This document shows, one piece after another, positions 27,530 to 36,083 of a DNA stretch of 64,000 nucleotides. The notes below the pieces were generated by a model. The model did no database searches. It was given only the letters and a program-made list of their open reading frames with translations, and was not told the DNA's origin. The translations under genes and the position numbers were made by a program. Within the stretch, counting starts at the first letter, position 1. Every line of letters starts with the position of its first letter. Source of the stretch: Pseudomonadota bacterium (GTDB taxonomy: Bacteria > Pseudomonadota > Alphaproteobacteria > Micropepsales > Micropepsaceae); NCBI GenBank assembly GCA_018241025.1, contig JAFEEQ010000015.1:297546-361545 (forward strand), read 5' to 3'.

Positions 27530-27798
27530 GCCGGCTTCTTGCCGACAGATCGTTCGCAGCGATGATGCGCCAGTGTCTGGGCTATGAGGAACTCGATACG
27601 AGCAAGCCTGGCCCGAACATCGTCGCGCTCGCGGCGGGCTTCGGCCGAGAAGGCGCCGTGGCGCCAGCGGTTGCGGTTGCCGGGCTGGCCGCCGCGCTTG
27701 CGTGGCGGACCGTCATAGCGCGGGTGCTTGCGCGGACGGCCGCGCGAGCGTGGCGGAGCCGGATTTTCAGACAATTGGGGCAGGGCGATTTTCGCCAT
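27530..27798 (-). pseudogene. Truncated accessory gene (KRGGQPGNRN family)
   Basis: From the ATG at 27798 (GAAGG upstream) the product begins MAKIALPQLSENPAPPRSRG and continues PPRKRGGQPGNRNRWRHGAFSAEARRERDDVRARLARIE. This basic, Arg/Gly-rich pattern is typical of small proteins near integrated or phage-like regions in alphaproteobacteria, some annotated as terminase-like. After about 85-90 residues the frame runs into the transposase remnant and reads on to 27151 as Arg-rich nonsense. The original 3' end has been replaced, so the gene is broken. Confidence 0.6.
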
Positions 27799-27814
27799 TC
27801 GAACCTTCAAAACA

Positions 27815-28162
27815 CTATCCCCCTCCCCCCGTTCCGTTGCCCTGCCCTTGTTCTGCGGCACTCTCGCCGGGCCGAGCGTCCCGGTGCGTGACCGTGATCG
27901 TCGTGTTGTGCGTGCCGTTGAGTTTGGCCAACGCCATACCGAGCGACGCGGCGATGCGCATGAAACCGATCGCCTGGCGGTATGTGGCGTCATACCGGCG
28001 CCCCTTGAGGTCCCAACCCGGGTCGATGCTTTCCGCACGCGCAATGGCCTTGCGGAATTCCGCCTGGCAATCGGCCAAGGCGTTCTCGATGGCGGCGACG
28101 CCGACGGTGGGCGTGGGGAGCGGGTTCGTCATGGCGATAGAGCTATGACCGCAATCCGTCAT
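27815..28162 (-). CDS. Small accessory protein of unknown function
   Basis: 115 residues from an ATG at 28162 (AGGA 6 nt upstream); ATG at 28132 is an alternative. The central helix (AIENALADCQAEFRKAIARAESIDPGWDLKGRRYDATYRQAIGFMRIAASLGMALAKLNGTHN) is well formed. The C-terminal tail is Gly/Gln-rich. The stop is 17 bp before the next gene on the same strand, so the two form a small operon. No recognised family. Confidence 0.55.
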   Translation of the reverse strand: MTDCGHSSIAMTNPLPTPTVGVAAIENALADCQAEFRKAIARAESIDPGWDLKGRRYDATYRQAIGFMRIAASLGMALAKLNGTHNTTITVTHRDARPGESAAEQGQGNGTGGGG

Positions 28163-28294
28163 TTCAAGTCCTGATTGCAAATATTTTCCTATACACGCAC
28201 TGATAGTCCTATCCAACAACGCTGTGCGGAAAAGGCAGCAATCCTGCGGGATTCTTTGAAGCGGGGCGTGGACAAAGTTGCCCTGCCCGGCCTC

Positions 28295-29107
28295 TCAAAC
28301 CGTCACCACCATACCGTCATAGGCCGGTTCGACGCCCGGCGGCAGCTCGGCGGCGAGCCTGGCGTAGTCGAGATCGACGTGGAGGTCCGTGAGGATGGCG
28401 CGTTTCGGCTTCACGCGGGCGATCCATTCCAGCGTGCGGGCGACATGGGCGTGGCTCGGATGCGGCGTGTAGCGCAGCGCATCGACAATCCAACAGTCGA
28501 CACCGTCGAGCGCGGCGAAGGCCGCGTCGTCCAGGCCGTCGACATCGGGGCTGTAGGCGATGGGGCCGAAGCGGAAGCCGAGGCTGCGGATGCGGCCGTG
28601 CTGCATCGGGAAGGCGAGGATCGGGATCTCGCCGCCGGGGCCGGAGATCGCGAAGGGCTTGAACGGCTCGGGGATGATGTGGCCGTTCAGGATCGGCGGA
28701 TAGTCGCTGCCTTCCGGCTGGGCGAAGCAATAGCTGAAGCGCGCCATCACGCCTTCGAAGGTCGCGGCATCGCTCCACACATCGATGCGCCGGCGCATGG
28801 CGATGACGAGCTGGCGCAGATCGTCGAGACCGTGAAGCTGGTCGGCGTGGTCGTGGGTGATGAGCACGCCGTCGAGCCGCGAGACGCGGGCGTCGATGAG
28901 CTGGTCCTTCATGTCGGGCGCAGTGTCGATCAGCACCGTGGTTTCGCCGCTCTGGCCGCGCTTGCGGATCAGCGCCGAGCAGCGGCGGCGGCGGTTTTTG
29001 GGATTGTGGGGATCGCAGGCGCCCCAGAAGCCGGCACCGTCATGCCCACCGATGCGCGGCACGCCGCCGGACGAGCCGGAGCCGAGGACGGTGAGTTCGA
29101 GGGTCAT
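28295..29107 (-). CDS. Metallo-beta-lactamase-fold phosphodiesterase (PhnP-like)
   Basis: 270-residue MBL-fold hydrolase of the PhnP/tRNase Z-like branch. The metal site THDHADQLHG (HxHxDxxH) is present, with further ligands in FPMQHG and TDLHVD. The N-terminus TVLGSGSSGGVPRIG is typical of the family that cleaves cyclic phosphodiesters. It closes the rlpA-dac-tmk-holB-tatD series and is separated from tatD by a palindromic repeat element. Confidence 0.87.
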   Translation of the reverse strand: MTLELTVLGSGSSGGVPRIGGHDGAGFWGACDPHNPKNRRRRCSALIRKRGQSGETTVLIDTAPDMKDQLIDARVSRLDGVLITHDHADQLHGLDDLRQLVIAMRRRIDVWSDAATFEGVMARFSYCFAQPEGSDYPPILNGHIIPEPFKPFAISGPGGEIPILAFPMQHGRIRSLGFRFGPIAYSPDVDGLDDAAFAALDGVDCWIVDALRYTPHPSHAHVARTLEWIARVKPKRAILTDLHVDLDYARLAAELPPGVEPAYDGMVVTV

Positions 29108-29111
29108 GGCG

Positions 29112-29256
29112 ACAACCCTCCCCTTGAGGGAGGGTCGACAAAATTCGGATCGCAGCGACGAATTTTTTGGGGAGGGATTGGGCATCGAGCGGGACGTCGG
29201 ACCCCTCCCCGAAAAATGCTTCGCATTTTTCGACCCTCCCTCAAGGGGAGGGTTTG
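29112..29256. repeat. 145-bp palindromic intergenic repeat
   Basis: The outer arms 29112-29139 and 29230-29256 are almost exact reverse complements (an ACCCTCCCCTTGAGGGAGGGTCGA core). Two further inner stems exist: AAAATTCG/CGAATTTT, and AAAAATGC-TTC-GCATTTTT at 29212-29230. The unit fills the tatD-MBL gap and looks like a REP/MITE-type repeat, which may also fold in RNA. Confidence 0.8.
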
Positions 29257-29267
29257 TAAGTTCGCGC

Positions 29268-30050
29268 TCACTTCGGCCGCTCCGCTTTGGTGAAGAGGCG
29301 GAAGAAATTTTCCGTCGTCTGCGCGGCGAGCGCGTCCGGTGTGACGCCTTTGACCTCGGCCAGAACGGCAGCGGTGTTGGCAACGAAGGCCGGTTCGTTT
29401 CGCTTGCCGCGATACGGGGTCGGCGCCAGATAGGGCGCGTCGGTCTCGACCAGAAGGCGGTCGAGCGGGACGGTCTTGAGGACGTCGCGGATCGCGTCGG
29501 ATTTCTTGAACGTCGCGATACCGGAGACCGAGATCGAGAGACCGAGCTCGAGCGACGCATCGGCGAGGCGCTGCGTGCCGGTGAAGCAGTGGATCAGGCC
29601 GGTGAACGGCGCGGCGGCCATCTCGGATTGCAGCACGTCGATCGTGTCGTCGTCGGCGTCGCGGGTGTGGACGATGACGGGCAGCTTGAGTTCGCGCGCG
29701 GCGGCGATGTGGTGGCGGAAATTCGCGATCTGCTGCGGTCGCGGCGAATGCTCGTAGTAATAGTCGAGACCGGTTTCGCCGATGCCGACGACTTTGGGAT
29801 GGCGCGCGGCGTCGAGCAGTAGCTGCGGGCTGTCGAGCAGTTCTTTCTCGGCTTCGTGGGGATGGATGCCGACCGAGCACCAGACATCGGCAAAGCGTTC
29901 GGCAACGGCGCGGACATTCGGGAATTTCGCCAGCGTGGTGCCGATGGTGACGCAGGTGCCGATGCCGGCGGCGCGGGCACGGGCGACGACGGCGTCCAGT
30001 TCGGGCGCGAATTCCGGAAAATCGAGATGGCAGTGGGAGTCGACGAGCAT
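29268..30050 (-). CDS. tatD: TatD-family metal-dependent DNase
   Basis: 260-residue TIM-barrel hydrolase of the TatD/YcfH group, a metal-dependent 3'-5' exonuclease. Metal ligands: DSHCHLD at the N-terminus, GETGLDYYY (Glu), PVIVHTRDAD (His), HCFTGT (His) and ETDAPYLAP (Asp). It follows holB in the operon as in many bacteria. The ATG at 30050 puts MLVDSHCHLD at the start as expected. Confidence 0.93.
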   Translation of the reverse strand: MLVDSHCHLDFPEFAPELDAVVARARAAGIGTCVTIGTTLAKFPNVRAVAERFADVWCSVGIHPHEAEKELLDSPQLLLDAARHPKVVGIGETGLDYYYEHSPRPQQIANFRHHIAAARELKLPVIVHTRDADDDTIDVLQSEMAAAPFTGLIHCFTGTQRLADASLELGLSISVSGIATFKKSDAIRDVLKTVPLDRLLVETDAPYLAPTPYRGKRNEPAFVANTAAVLAEVKGVTPDALAAQTTENFFRLFTKAERPK

Positions 30051-30116
30051 GGGGTGGAGGTAGCGCGGATTATCATTCCTGTCATCCCCGACGAGGTTGA
30101 GGGCAACTTTCCCGTC

Positions 30117-30240
30117 ATGCCCGGCCTTGTGCCGGGCATCCATGATCTCGATCTTTCCGGTTGGGCGTGCAACGCGTCGCCGCGCAAGCGCGGCGATTGT
30201 GGGTTGGGTGATCTTGGATCGCCGGGACAAGCCCGGCGAT
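30117..30240. repeat. Two GC-rich intergenic hairpins
   Basis: The tatD-holB gap (209 bp) contains stem ATGCCCGGC-CTTGT-GCCGGGCAT (30117-30139) and stem ATCGCCGGG-ACAAG-CCCGGCGAT (30218-30240). Both are common intergenic repeat types in alphaproteobacteria. No gene is seen in the gap, although metG often lies here. Confidence 0.7.
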
Positions 30241-30259
30241 GACGGTCCAGTTAGATTTT

Positions 30260-31318
30260 CTAGATCGCCCCTGCCCTGCGGCTGGTTGCATTCAACGCCG
30301 TCGCGGCGCTTACGAGCGTCTGGCGCGGGTCCAGGTTGAGGGCGGAACTGCGGGTGAAGCTGTTGTCGAGGCGCGCCAGGAGATCGAGCCAGCGGTCGAG
30401 GTTTGAAGCGTCTTGCAGCGCGCGGGCACGGATGCGGGCGACGAGTGCGTCGTGCAGGAAGGCCGCGAACCCGTCGAGGCCGTCGGTGATGCGGTTGATG
30501 CGGTCGGCGAGTGCGAGCGCTGCGGCGATGTCGGGCGGATTGTCGAGGAAGCGATCGGCTTCGCGCGCGAGCTCGACACCGTCGCCGCTGGCAAGCCGGA
30601 GCGCGAGGCCGACCGAACCGCCGGAGAGACGCGCGAGCGCGGCGCGTTCGGTGCTGTCGCGTTCGGGCAGCAGGCGCGCGAGTTCGGCTTCGAGCGTCGC
30701 GGGATCGAGCGGGCGCAGGTCGAGGCGCTGGCAGCGCGAGCGGATGGTCGGCAAGAGGCGGCCGAGGGTGTTGCTGAGCAGCAGGAGCATGGCGCGCTGC
30801 GGCGGCTCTTCCAGCAGCTTGAGCAGCGCGTTGGCGGCGGCATCGTTCATATCGTCGGCGGTGTCGACGATGACGACGCGCCAGCCGCCGGCACCGGAGG
30901 TCATGCCGAAGAAGCCTTGCAGCTTGCGCACGACATCGACGCCGAGGACGCTCATCAGCTTGCCGCTGTCGTTCAGGCCGCGCTTGAGCACGAGCAGGCC
31001 GGGATGCGCGCCGGCGGCAAGCTGCAGCGCGGCGGGGTCACGCTCGGGAACGGAGAGGTCTTCGGGGCCGGCGGCTTTCGCGCCGAAGGCGAGCAGATAG
31101 CGCGCGATGCGATAGGCCAGCGTCGCCTTGCCGATCCCGGGCGGGCCGCAGAGCAGCCAGGCCTGGGGCGGATGGCCGCCGCGGATGGCGCGCGCGGCGC
31201 GGGTAAGCGCGGCGTCCTGGCCGGCGAGACGCAGCGTCTCGCGCGGATGGGGGAAGCCGTCGATCCGGTCGGTCTCGACGATGTCTTCGGTCTTGATCGT
31301 GCGACTGCGCGGCGCCAT
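30260..31318 (-). CDS. holB: DNA polymerase III subunit delta'
   Basis: 352-residue clamp-loader subunit with AAA+ fold. It shows the P-loop-like GPPGIGKATL, the SRC motif (TIRSRCQRL) and the delta'-type segment LLKLLEEPP, but no zinc-binding Cys set, as in many alphaproteobacterial delta' subunits. Its ATG overlaps the tmk stop (TGATG), so it is coupled with tmk. Confidence 0.92.
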   Translation of the reverse strand: MAPRSRTIKTEDIVETDRIDGFPHPRETLRLAGQDAALTRAARAIRGGHPPQAWLLCGPPGIGKATLAYRIARYLLAFGAKAAGPEDLSVPERDPAALQLAAGAHPGLLVLKRGLNDSGKLMSVLGVDVVRKLQGFFGMTSGAGGWRVVIVDTADDMNDAAANALLKLLEEPPQRAMLLLLSNTLGRLLPTIRSRCQRLDLRPLDPATLEAELARLLPERDSTERAALARLSGGSVGLALRLASGDGVELAREADRFLDNPPDIAAALALADRINRITDGLDGFAAFLHDALVARIRARALQDASNLDRWLDLLARLDNSFTRSSALNLDPRQTLVSAATALNATSRRAGAI

Positions 31319-31947
31319 CAGCCGAGTTTGAACCGTTTGGCGATCATGTTCCAGACCGCTTCGGCGAGCGTGTCTTCGTCGGCTGCCGCGTCGAGAACGA
31401 TGCAGCGCTCCGGATGCTTGCGGGCGATGGCGAGGTAGCAGTCGCGCATGCGCTCGTGGAAATCCGTGTCGAAGGATTCGAAGCGCATTTCCTTGCCGCG
31501 GCCTTTGGTGCGGGCCAGGCCCTGCTCCACCGGCAGATCGAAGATCAACGTGAGATCGGGACGGAAATCGCCGAGGACGAGTGCCTCCATGCGCCGGATG
31601 GTCTCGCGCGCGAGGCCGTGGCCGGCGCCCTGATAGGCATAGGTCGAGTCGGTGAAGCGGTCGCAGATCACCCAGCGCTTCGCGGCAAGCGCGGGCTTGA
31701 TGGTGCGTTCGACATGGTCGTTGCGCGCCGCGAACATCAGGAGCGTTTCGGTCAGCGCATCCCAGCGGCCCGGATCGCCATTGAGGACGAGATGGCGGAT
31801 GTCCTCGGCGCCGGGCGAACCGCCGGGTTCACGGGTGCCGAGCGCGTCGATGCCGTGCGTCTTCAGCGCCGCGACGAGGCGCTTGGCCTGGGTCGACTTG
31901 CCGGAGCCGTCGCCGCCTTCGAGCGTGATGAAGCGCGAGCTGCTCAT
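31318..31947 (-). CDS. tmk: Thymidylate kinase
   Basis: 209-residue dTMP kinase. P-loop LEGGDGSGKSTQAKRL, the dTMP-binding DRFTDSTYAYQGAG, and a LID region with RTKGRGKE. Its start overlaps the dac stop by four bases, and its stop overlaps the holB start, so the three are co-translated. Confidence 0.95.
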   Translation of the reverse strand: MSSSRFITLEGGDGSGKSTQAKRLVAALKTHGIDALGTREPGGSPGAEDIRHLVLNGDPGRWDALTETLLMFAARNDHVERTIKPALAAKRWVICDRFTDSTYAYQGAGHGLARETIRRMEALVLGDFRPDLTLIFDLPVEQGLARTKGRGKEMRFESFDTDFHERMRDCYLAIARKHPERCIVLDAAADEDTLAEAVWNMIAKRFKLG

Positions 31948-33080
31948 GCGCCGCCGAAGAGCGCCTTGATGCCGAGGATCATGCGGCCGAAGAAGCCGAG
32001 GCTGTCGACCGACTGGGCGGCGACGAGCGGGACTTTCATGCCGGGGGAGCCGGGCGCCGTTATGAGCAGGGTTCCGACCTCAGCGCCTTGCGCGATGGGC
32101 GCGCGCAGCGGTCCGGTGTAGCGCACGGCGACTTTCATGCCGGGGCGCGAGTCGACTTCGAGGGTGATGGCAAGCGGGGCCTTCACGGTGAGCGGAACCG
32201 TCTTCTGCGCGCCGCCGAACACCGCCGCGTCGGCGACCTTGTCGCCGGGCTTGAACAGATTGTAGCGGCGGAATTCGCGGAAGCCGGCTTCCATTAGCCT
32301 TGCGCCTTCGTCGCGCCGCGCTTCTTTCGAGTCGAGTCCGTTGATGACGAGGATAAGGCGATGGCCATCGCGGATCGCCGAGCCGACGAGGCCATATCCC
32401 GAAGCTTCGAGATGGCCGGTCTTCAATCCGTCGGCGCCGGGCACGAGGCCGAGCAGCGGATTGCGGTTGGCCTGGTCGATGTTGCTGTACGAATAGGACG
32501 GTTCGTCGAAGTAGTGGTAGTAGCGCGGATATTCGCGGATGATCCAGCGCGAGAGCTTGGCGATGTCGTAGGCCGACATGAGTTGGCCCGGCGGCTGGTC
32601 GAGCCCGTCCGGGTTGACGAAGTGCGACTGCTTGAGGCCGAGCTGCGCCGCGCGCTGGTTCATCATCTTGACGAAGCCTTCGACCGTGCCGCCGAGCGCC
32701 TCGGCGACGACGATGCAGCCGTCATTGGCGGAGACGGTGAGGATGCCATGGAGCAGGTTGTCGACGCTGATGCGGTCGCCGACCTTGACCCACATCTCCG
32801 AGCCCGAACGTTCGTTCCAGGCGCGTTCCGAAATCGGGAAGGTGTCGGTGAGCTTGACGCGGCCGTCCTTGAGTCGCTGGAAGAGCAGTTCGACGGTCAT
32901 GAGCTTGCTCATCGACGCCGGCGTCATCGGCGTGAAGCCGTCCTTCTGCCAGAGCACTTCGCCGCTGTCGTAATCCATCAGCAGCGCGTGGCGCGCGGTG
33001 GTCGAGAGCTCGGCCGAGGCCGGAACGGCGATCAGCGCGGCGATGAGTGCGAGTGCGGCGCCCAGAAGGCGTTGAAACAT
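31944..33080 (-). CDS. dacC: D-alanyl-D-alanine carboxypeptidase (PBP5-like)
   Basis: 378-residue penicillin-binding protein that trims the terminal D-Ala of peptidoglycan stem peptides in the periplasm. A Sec signal peptide (MFQRLLGAALALIAALIAVPASA) is followed by the S-x-x-K (ASMSK), S-x-N (VSAND) and KTG (LKTGH) motifs. A PBP5-type beta domain and a C-terminal amphipathic anchor (FFGRMILGIKALFGGA) follow. The symbol dacC/dacA cannot be told apart by sequence alone. Confidence 0.92.
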   Translation of the reverse strand: MFQRLLGAALALIAALIAVPASAELSTTARHALLMDYDSGEVLWQKDGFTPMTPASMSKLMTVELLFQRLKDGRVKLTDTFPISERAWNERSGSEMWVKVGDRISVDNLLHGILTVSANDGCIVVAEALGGTVEGFVKMMNQRAAQLGLKQSHFVNPDGLDQPPGQLMSAYDIAKLSRWIIREYPRYYHYFDEPSYSYSNIDQANRNPLLGLVPGADGLKTGHLEASGYGLVGSAIRDGHRLILVINGLDSKEARRDEGARLMEAGFREFRRYNLFKPGDKVADAAVFGGAQKTVPLTVKAPLAITLEVDSRPGMKVAVRYTGPLRAPIAQGAEVGTLLITAPGSPGMKVPLVAAQSVDSLGFFGRMILGIKALFGGA

Positions 33081-33109
33081 GTTCTTGCTCCGCAAGACGG
33101 GTTCGGATT

Positions 33110-34042
33110 TCAGCGATCGACGACGATCTGCGCGTCGTTACTACCAGCGTCGGTCATCCGGGCCAACGCTTCATCGGCATCGCTGGTGCGGTCGAATGGT
33201 CCCAGGCGGACGCGGTAGATCGTGCGGCCGCCCTGGTTGATGGCGGAAATCTTGAGACCGTCGCCGAGGCGGCGCGCCAACCTTGCGGCATTGTCATAGG
33301 AGCCGAAGGCGCCGACCTGGACATAGAGCCGGGTCACCGGCGGAACGGGAACTTCGCTGACGACGCCGGTCGGCTGAGTCGCGACCGCATCGTCGGCTGT
33401 GGGCGCCGCGACGACGGGCTGCGGGAGCGCCGCGACGACCGCGGGCGGCGCGACCACCGTGCCCGGAACCGGCGGCAGATCGGTGCCGTTGACCTGCCCA
33501 GCCGGCACGGCGGGGACCGCGCTGGCGATTTCGGGCGGGGTCTCGTCCGGCGGCGGACGGCCGCCGTCGAGATCGGCCCGCGAGACGAAAGTCACGCGGA
33601 CGCGGGCGGTGCCTTTCTGCTTGTAGCCGAGGAGCTCGGCGGCGCGCTCCGACAGGTCGATGATCCGGCCCTTGGCGAAGGGACCGCGATCGTTGACGCG
33701 GACGATGATCGAGCGGCCGTTTTCGAGATTGGTCACGCGGACATTCACCGGCATCGGCAGCGTGCGATGCGCGGCGGTGAGATCCTGCGCGGTGTAGATC
33801 TCGCCATTGGCGGTGCGCTTGCCGTAGAAGGTCGGGCCATACCAGGAGGCGATGCCGGTCTCGTCATAGTCCGGCTGCTCGCGCGGATAATACCAGGTGT
33901 CGCCGACCTGATAGGGCTTGCCGATCTTGTAGACACCGGCATTGGGCGGGACGCTGACGCCGCCTTCGTTGGATGTCGCGCAAGCGGCCGTGATCGCAGC
34001 GAGCGATGTCACGGCCAACAATCGTTGCGCAGTCCGGAGCAT
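33110..34042 (-). CDS. rlpA: Septal lipoprotein RlpA (lytic transglycosylase) with SPOR domain
   Basis: 310-residue lipoprotein (lipobox ITAAC). It has a double-psi beta-barrel (GIASWYGPTFYGKRTANGE to IIVRVNDRGPF) that cleaves denuded glycan strands, a Pro/Ala-rich linker, and a C-terminal SPOR domain (RLYVQVGAFGSYDNAARLARRL) that binds septal peptidoglycan. It is the first gene of the operon and divergent to the DUF885 gene at 34194. Confidence 0.92.
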   Translation of the reverse strand: MLRTAQRLLAVTSLAAITAACATSNEGGVSVPPNAGVYKIGKPYQVGDTWYYPREQPDYDETGIASWYGPTFYGKRTANGEIYTAQDLTAAHRTLPMPVNVRVTNLENGRSIIVRVNDRGPFAKGRIIDLSERAAELLGYKQKGTARVRVTFVSRADLDGGRPPPDETPPEIASAVPAVPAGQVNGTDLPPVPGTVVAPPAVVAALPQPVVAAPTADDAVATQPTGVVSEVPVPPVTRLYVQVGAFGSYDNAARLARRLGDGLKISAINQGGRTIYRVRLGPFDRTSDADEALARMTDAGSNDAQIVVDR

Positions 34043-34193
34043 TCGTTCGAATCGAGCTGGTCGCGGCACCGCACGATAGGCGAAGGGCCGCAGCGGCTCA
34101 ATCCGTAGGGGGCACCGCAACGTGAACACCGCGCCGCTTGATCCGGCGCCCGGCGCAGCACAGGGTGGCGCCGGAATTTTCAGGACTGTCACC

Positions 34194-35972
34194 GTGAACA
34201 TTACCCGCCGCTCGATGACCGCTTTGCTGGGTGCCAGCGCCCTCGCCGCGCCTGCGCTCGCCAAGCCGAGCCTCAACACCGCCGACGGCTATTTCGCGAG
34301 CATCGCGGCGCGCTGGCTCGATGCCTATTGCCGGCTCCAGCCGGTGACAGCCACGGGGACGGGCGACCACCGCTTCGACAGCGAGATCGACGACATGGGC
34401 GGCAACGGCCGCGGCGTGCGGCTGAAGATGTGGCGGAACCTGCTCGCCGAACTGACGGCGCTTGATCGCAGCAAGCTGTCGCGCGACAACCAGGTCGACG
34501 CCGCAATCCTCGCGAGCCAGCTTCGCTATGCGATCTGGGACGACGAGGTTCTGAAGAGCTGGGCATGGGATCCGCAGTCTTATTCCGGCATTGCGGGCAA
34601 TGCGCTTTACGGCCTGATGTCGCGCGAATTCGCGCCGATGCACACGCGCCTGCTTACGGCGATCAGCCGGATGGAGAAGATTCCGAGGCTGTTCGAACAG
34701 ATGCGCCAGAACCTGCAACCGGCCAAGGTTCCGCAGATACATGCCGAGACGGTGGCGAAACAGAATGGCGGCGTCATCGACATCGTCGACACGATGATCA
34801 TGCCACATGCGGGCGAGTTGAATCCGAAGGAAAAGGCGCGCCTCGACGCTGCGGCCGCCGCGCTGCGCAGCGCGGTGAGCATGCATCAGACCTGGCTCGA
34901 CAAGACGCTGGTGCCCAACGCCAAGGGCGACTTCCGTCTCGGCGCCAAGCTATTCGACGAAAAGCTCGCCTTCACGCTCAACTCGCCGCTGTCGCGCAAA
35001 GATATCCGCGCGCATGCCGAGGCTGCCGTGACCGAGGTTCGGTCGCAGATGTACGACGTGGCGCGCAAGGTCCTGACCGGCAAGAAGGGAGCGCCGCCGA
35101 CCCCGGCCAATCCGACGCCGGACCAGCAGCAGGCTGCAATCGAGGCCGCGCTCGAGCTCGCCTATGCCATGAAGCCGCCGCGCGACAAGGTGGTGGAAAC
35201 CTGCAAGAGCGCACTCGACGAGGCGACGGCCTTCGTCCGCAGCAACGACCTGATCACCCTGCCCGACGCGCCGGTTGCCGTGGTCACCATGCCGGCCTTC
35301 GCGCAAGGCGTCGCCGTTGCCTATTGCGATCCGGCCGGACCGCTCGACAAGGGGATGAAGACCTTCTTCGACGTTTCGCCCATTCCGGCGGACTGGACGC
35401 AGGCGCAATCCGACTCGTTCCTGCGGGAATACAATTCGCTCTCGATCCGCGACATCGCCGTGCACGAGGCGATGCCCGGGCACTATGTGCAGCTCTGGCA
35501 TTCCAACAAATGTCCGTCGCTGATCCGCGCCGTGCTCGGCTCCGGTTCCTTCGTGGAAGGCTGGGCGGTCTATGCCGAAGCGATGATGGTCGAGCAGGGT
35601 TTCATGAAGCGCGAGCCGCTCTACAAGCTGGCGCAGCTCAAGGTCCGCCTGCGCACCGTGACCAATGCGATCCTCGACCAGGCGATGCATGTCGACGGCA
35701 TGAGCCATGACGACGCCATGAAGCTGATGACAAAGACGGCGTTCCAGCAGGAGCGGGAAGCCTCGGGCAAGTGGACCCGCGCGCGCCTGAGTTCGACGCA
35801 GCTATCGACCTATTTCGTCGGCGTGACCGAGCACGACGGCATACGCGCCGAGGCGCAGAAGCGGGCCGGCAAGGATTTCGACCTCAAGGCCTATCACGAC
35901 AAAGTTCTCGCCTATGGCTCGGCACCGGCGCGCTACGTCCGCGCGCTGATGTTCGACGAGGCGATCGAATAA
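34194..35972 (+). CDS. DUF885-family exported putative metallopeptidase
   Basis: 592-residue protein of the DUF885 family, thought to be zinc-dependent carboxypeptidase-like. The N-terminus NITRRSMTALLGASALAAPALA carries a twin-arginine signal. A family-typical HEAMPGHYVQ metal motif lies in the C-terminal half, followed by GSFVEGWAVYAEAMM (Glu). GTG at 34194 has an AGGA ribosome site and starts directly before the signal; an ATG at 34122 would add 24 residues before it. Divergent from rlpA. Confidence 0.85.
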   Translation: MNITRRSMTALLGASALAAPALAKPSLNTADGYFASIAARWLDAYCRLQPVTATGTGDHRFDSEIDDMGGNGRGVRLKMWRNLLAELTALDRSKLSRDNQVDAAILASQLRYAIWDDEVLKSWAWDPQSYSGIAGNALYGLMSREFAPMHTRLLTAISRMEKIPRLFEQMRQNLQPAKVPQIHAETVAKQNGGVIDIVDTMIMPHAGELNPKEKARLDAAAAALRSAVSMHQTWLDKTLVPNAKGDFRLGAKLFDEKLAFTLNSPLSRKDIRAHAEAAVTEVRSQMYDVARKVLTGKKGAPPTPANPTPDQQQAAIEAALELAYAMKPPRDKVVETCKSALDEATAFVRSNDLITLPDAPVAVVTMPAFAQGVAVAYCDPAGPLDKGMKTFFDVSPIPADWTQAQSDSFLREYNSLSIRDIAVHEAMPGHYVQLWHSNKCPSLIRAVLGSGSFVEGWAVYAEAMMVEQGFMKREPLYKLAQLKVRLRTVTNAILDQAMHVDGMSHDDAMKLMTKTAFQQEREASGKWTRARLSSTQLSTYFVGVTEHDGIRAEAQKRAGKDFDLKAYHDKVLAYGSAPARYVRALMFDEAIE

Positions 35973-36083
35973 CCGGCGCAATGACGAACTGTTGATCGGC
36001 CAGGCGGCGCGCTCTCATCGTTGTGAGGCGCGCGGCCAGCCCGATGTGCCTAGTGTCAACCCGCTGCAAGCGGGGGATCGGGC

